Positions 5,772-6,537 of a DNA stretch of 6,537 nt are shown here, one piece after another. Made by a program: the position numbers and the translations under genes. Position 1 is the stretch's first letter. Every line of letters begins with the position of its first letter. The DNA lies in NCBI GenBank assembly GCA_021155845.1, contig JAJNBK010000096.1:1-6537 (forward strand), read 5' to 3'. This stretch comes from Nitrososphaeraceae archaeon (GTDB lineage Archaea; Thermoproteota; Nitrososphaeria; Nitrososphaerales; Nitrososphaeraceae). The notes under the pieces are model-generated. The model had not been told where the DNA came from and ran no database searches. It saw only the letters and a program-made list of their open reading frames with translations.

Positions 5772-6284
5772 ATGTTTTACGTTTGTTTAAGCTTTTATAA
5801 TGATCTACAGGATTTAAAATTGTTGTCATTCGATCAAAACGCTTCACGTGACATTCTTCAAATAGTTTCGAACCTTCCGGACTTCTTAAGAAAGCCAATT
5901 ATTTTAAAAAAACTCCACGAATTCCATTCACTGAGCGAACGCGACAAATATGAAACAATATCTCTGATCCTAAGAGGAACTTGCTCGGTCGAATCGACCA
6001 AGTTATATCCATTAATAAAAACATGGCTGCATATTTTAGCAGAGCTAGAAAGCGTTAAAGTAACTGAAATTTTTAGAATCTATTGTGAATTTTTTCTCTC
6101 GAATCCTACTTTTTTTGAGAAATTAAATATTCAACCTTTGATTGATGTCTTCTTAAAACTTGAAAACAGAAATAAGGAGAAATTATCAGACTGCTTAAAA
6201 GAGGTGTTTTTCCTATTTCCAAATAGAAATGAAATTCTTAAGTCGATTCCCGGATCGACCTTACAAAAACTCGAAATTCTATAG
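5772..6284 (+). CDS. Unknown all-helical protein divergent from purA (170 aa)
   Basis: I do not recognise a family. From ATG 5772 it has 170 residues, rich in Leu, Phe, Lys and Glu, with a regular pattern of amphipathic helices and short loops (for example 26-36, 42-52, 56-69, 78-93, 97-110, 112-131, 135-149 and 152-158), resembling a helical-repeat fold such as HEAT-like; that is inference from pattern only. There is no signal peptide; the first nine residues (MFYVCLSFY) are hydrophobic but too short for a membrane helix. Cysteines at 5, 71, 105 and 141 are scattered. No other ATG occurs in frame; two adjacent TTG codons at 5820 and 5823 are an alternative start, with TTTATAAT (5794-5801) about 25 nt upstream, which would remove 16-17 residues. 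It is divergent from purA and converges on the YggX-like gene with 6 bp between stops. Confidence 0.7.
   Translation: MFYVCLSFYNDLQDLKLLSFDQNASRDILQIVSNLPDFLRKPIILKKLHEFHSLSERDKYETISLILRGTCSVESTKLYPLIKTWLHILAELESVKVTEIFRIYCEFFLSNPTFFEKLNIQPLIDVFLKLENRNKEKLSDCLKEVFFLFPNRNEILKSIPGSTLQKLEIL
5987..5999. repeat. Short perfect inverted repeat inside the 170-residue gene
   Basis: GGTCGA, one base, TCGACC: a 13-bp near-palindrome, locally GC-rich in an AT-rich gene. A related inverted repeat, GTCGAT, six bases, ATCGAC, lies at 6242-6259 in the same gene. Both share the GTCGA/TCGAC arms. They may be incidental or sites for a restriction-type or regulatory protein. Confidence 0.3.
6242..6259. repeat. 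Inverted repeat near the 3' end of the 170-residue gene
   Basis: GTCGAT and ATCGAC arms (perfect, 6 bp) flank the 6-base loop TCCCGG. In RNA this could form a small hairpin ending 23 nt before the stop codon. It is not followed directly by a T-run, so it is not a bacterial-type intrinsic terminator. Confidence 0.35.
6265..6269 (-). terminator. Possible oligo-T terminator of the YggX-like gene
   Basis: A5 on the + strand gives T5 on the - strand, about 21 nt past the stop of the YggX-like gene and inside the last codons of the convergent gene. Short run, weak support. Confidence 0.3.
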
Positions 6285-6290
6285 GATTAG

Positions 6291-6537
6291 CTAAGGCTCG
6301 GGTTTTTTGTCAGGATTCTTTTGCAATTCACTTTCTCCTTTTTCCAGTCCAAAAAAGACCTTTTCGTATTTGCGTAAGACTTTTCGATGTTCTGGTAAAG
6401 ACATATCTAATCGCATTTCATTCATAACCATTACCGCATGAGTTGTCCATTCTTTCCAACAATCGGCACAAGAAGGATATTTTTCAGCGGCTGGATCATC
6501 AATAGTCTTTTCATCAAATGCCTTGCCGCACTTTAGA
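6291..6537 (-). CDS. YggX-like Fe(II)-trafficking / Fe-S protection protein with zinc-ribbon-like cysteines, partial
   Basis: The frame enters from the right edge and ends at TAG 6293-6291; 81 residues are visible and the N-terminus is outside the window. The visible part starts LKCGKAFDE, then has a SCADC motif (Cys23, Cys26), giving a C-x19-C-x2-C arrangement; a further cysteine before C3 would complete a zinc ribbon but cannot be seen. Next comes CWKEWTTHAVMVMNEMRL (26-43) and LPEHRKVLRKYEKVFFG (47-63). This closely follows the bacterial YggX pattern of W-x2-W, an INE-like NE with RL, and HRK-L before an aromatic FLF-like end. YggX is linked to protection of Fe-S clusters and oxidative stress resistance. 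The last 18 residues are a charged, Pro/Lys/Glu-rich tail. The family match is by memory of the motif, so function is probable and not certain. It converges on the 170-residue gene. Confidence 0.65.
   Translation of the reverse strand, partial: LKCGKAFDEKTIDDPAAEKYPSCADCWKEWTTHAVMVMNEMRLDMSLPEHRKVLRKYEKVFFGLEKGESELQKNPDKKPEP
6303..6308 (+). terminator. Oligo-T terminator of the 170-residue gene
   Basis: T6 follows the GC-richer GGCTCGGG, 18 nt past the stop at 6284. It is a suitable archaeal oligo-T terminator and lies inside the final codons (Lys-Lys-Pro) of the convergent YggX-like gene, so the two transcripts overlap at their ends. Confidence 0.5.

Noticed and set aside
1..6537. tRNA, C/D box RNA, insertion sequence, toxin-antitoxin or defence genes
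   Set aside because: No cloverleaf-like or box C/D-box D arrangement, transposase motif, terminal repeat or recognised defence domain was found on either strand by eye.

Overview
The window is AT-rich (by eye about one third G+C), gene-dense and archaeal. The gene families point to the ammonia-oxidising Nitrososphaeria (Thaumarchaeota). It holds a DUF373 membrane protein, an archaeal-type cis-prenyltransferase, a short archaeal-type adenylosuccinate synthetase (334 aa), an archaeal-type OMP decarboxylase, and promoters in which a TATA-like element sits about 25-29 nt from a start codon, as expected for leaderless mRNAs. The low G+C would suit a Nitrosopumilus- or Nitrosocosmicus-like lineage, but that is inference; no rRNA or tRNA is present to fix it.

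Layout, left to right. Bases 1-2787 are read on the + strand: the 3' part of a DUF373 membrane protein, uppS (polyprenyl diphosphate synthase), a 61-codon unknown gene, and a NUDIX hydrolase. The NUDIX gene meets pyrF (OMP decarboxylase, - strand) head to tail-end with only 2 bp between stop codons. pyrF is the second gene of a - strand pair whose first gene is an unknown 224-residue protein. That unknown gene is divergent from a + strand unknown gene of 127 residues with a TTG start. The latter converges on purA (- strand), which is divergent from an unknown 170-residue helical protein (+). That gene converges, with 6 bp between stops, on the 3' part of a YggX-like (Fe-S protection / Fe(II) trafficking type) protein with zinc-ribbon-like cysteines.

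Functionally this is mainly housekeeping: lipid-carrier synthesis (uppS), pyrimidine (pyrF) and purine (purA) nucleotide synthesis, probable dinucleotide polyphosphate clean-up (NUDIX), and iron-sulfur maintenance (YggX-like). These are interleaved with four lineage-restricted-looking unknown genes or gene products. I see no mobile element, CRISPR array, phage gene, tRNA or rRNA, and no gene-free stretch longer than 300 bases.

The most interesting features are regulatory. Both divergent gene pairs have gaps of almost equal size (53 and 51 bp), each with a single central AT-rich element about 25-29 nt from both start codons, so one core promoter may serve two leaderless genes. The purA gap also contains a perfect 7-bp inverted repeat that would overlap both promoters. 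I found no convincing evidence of a wholly new system.
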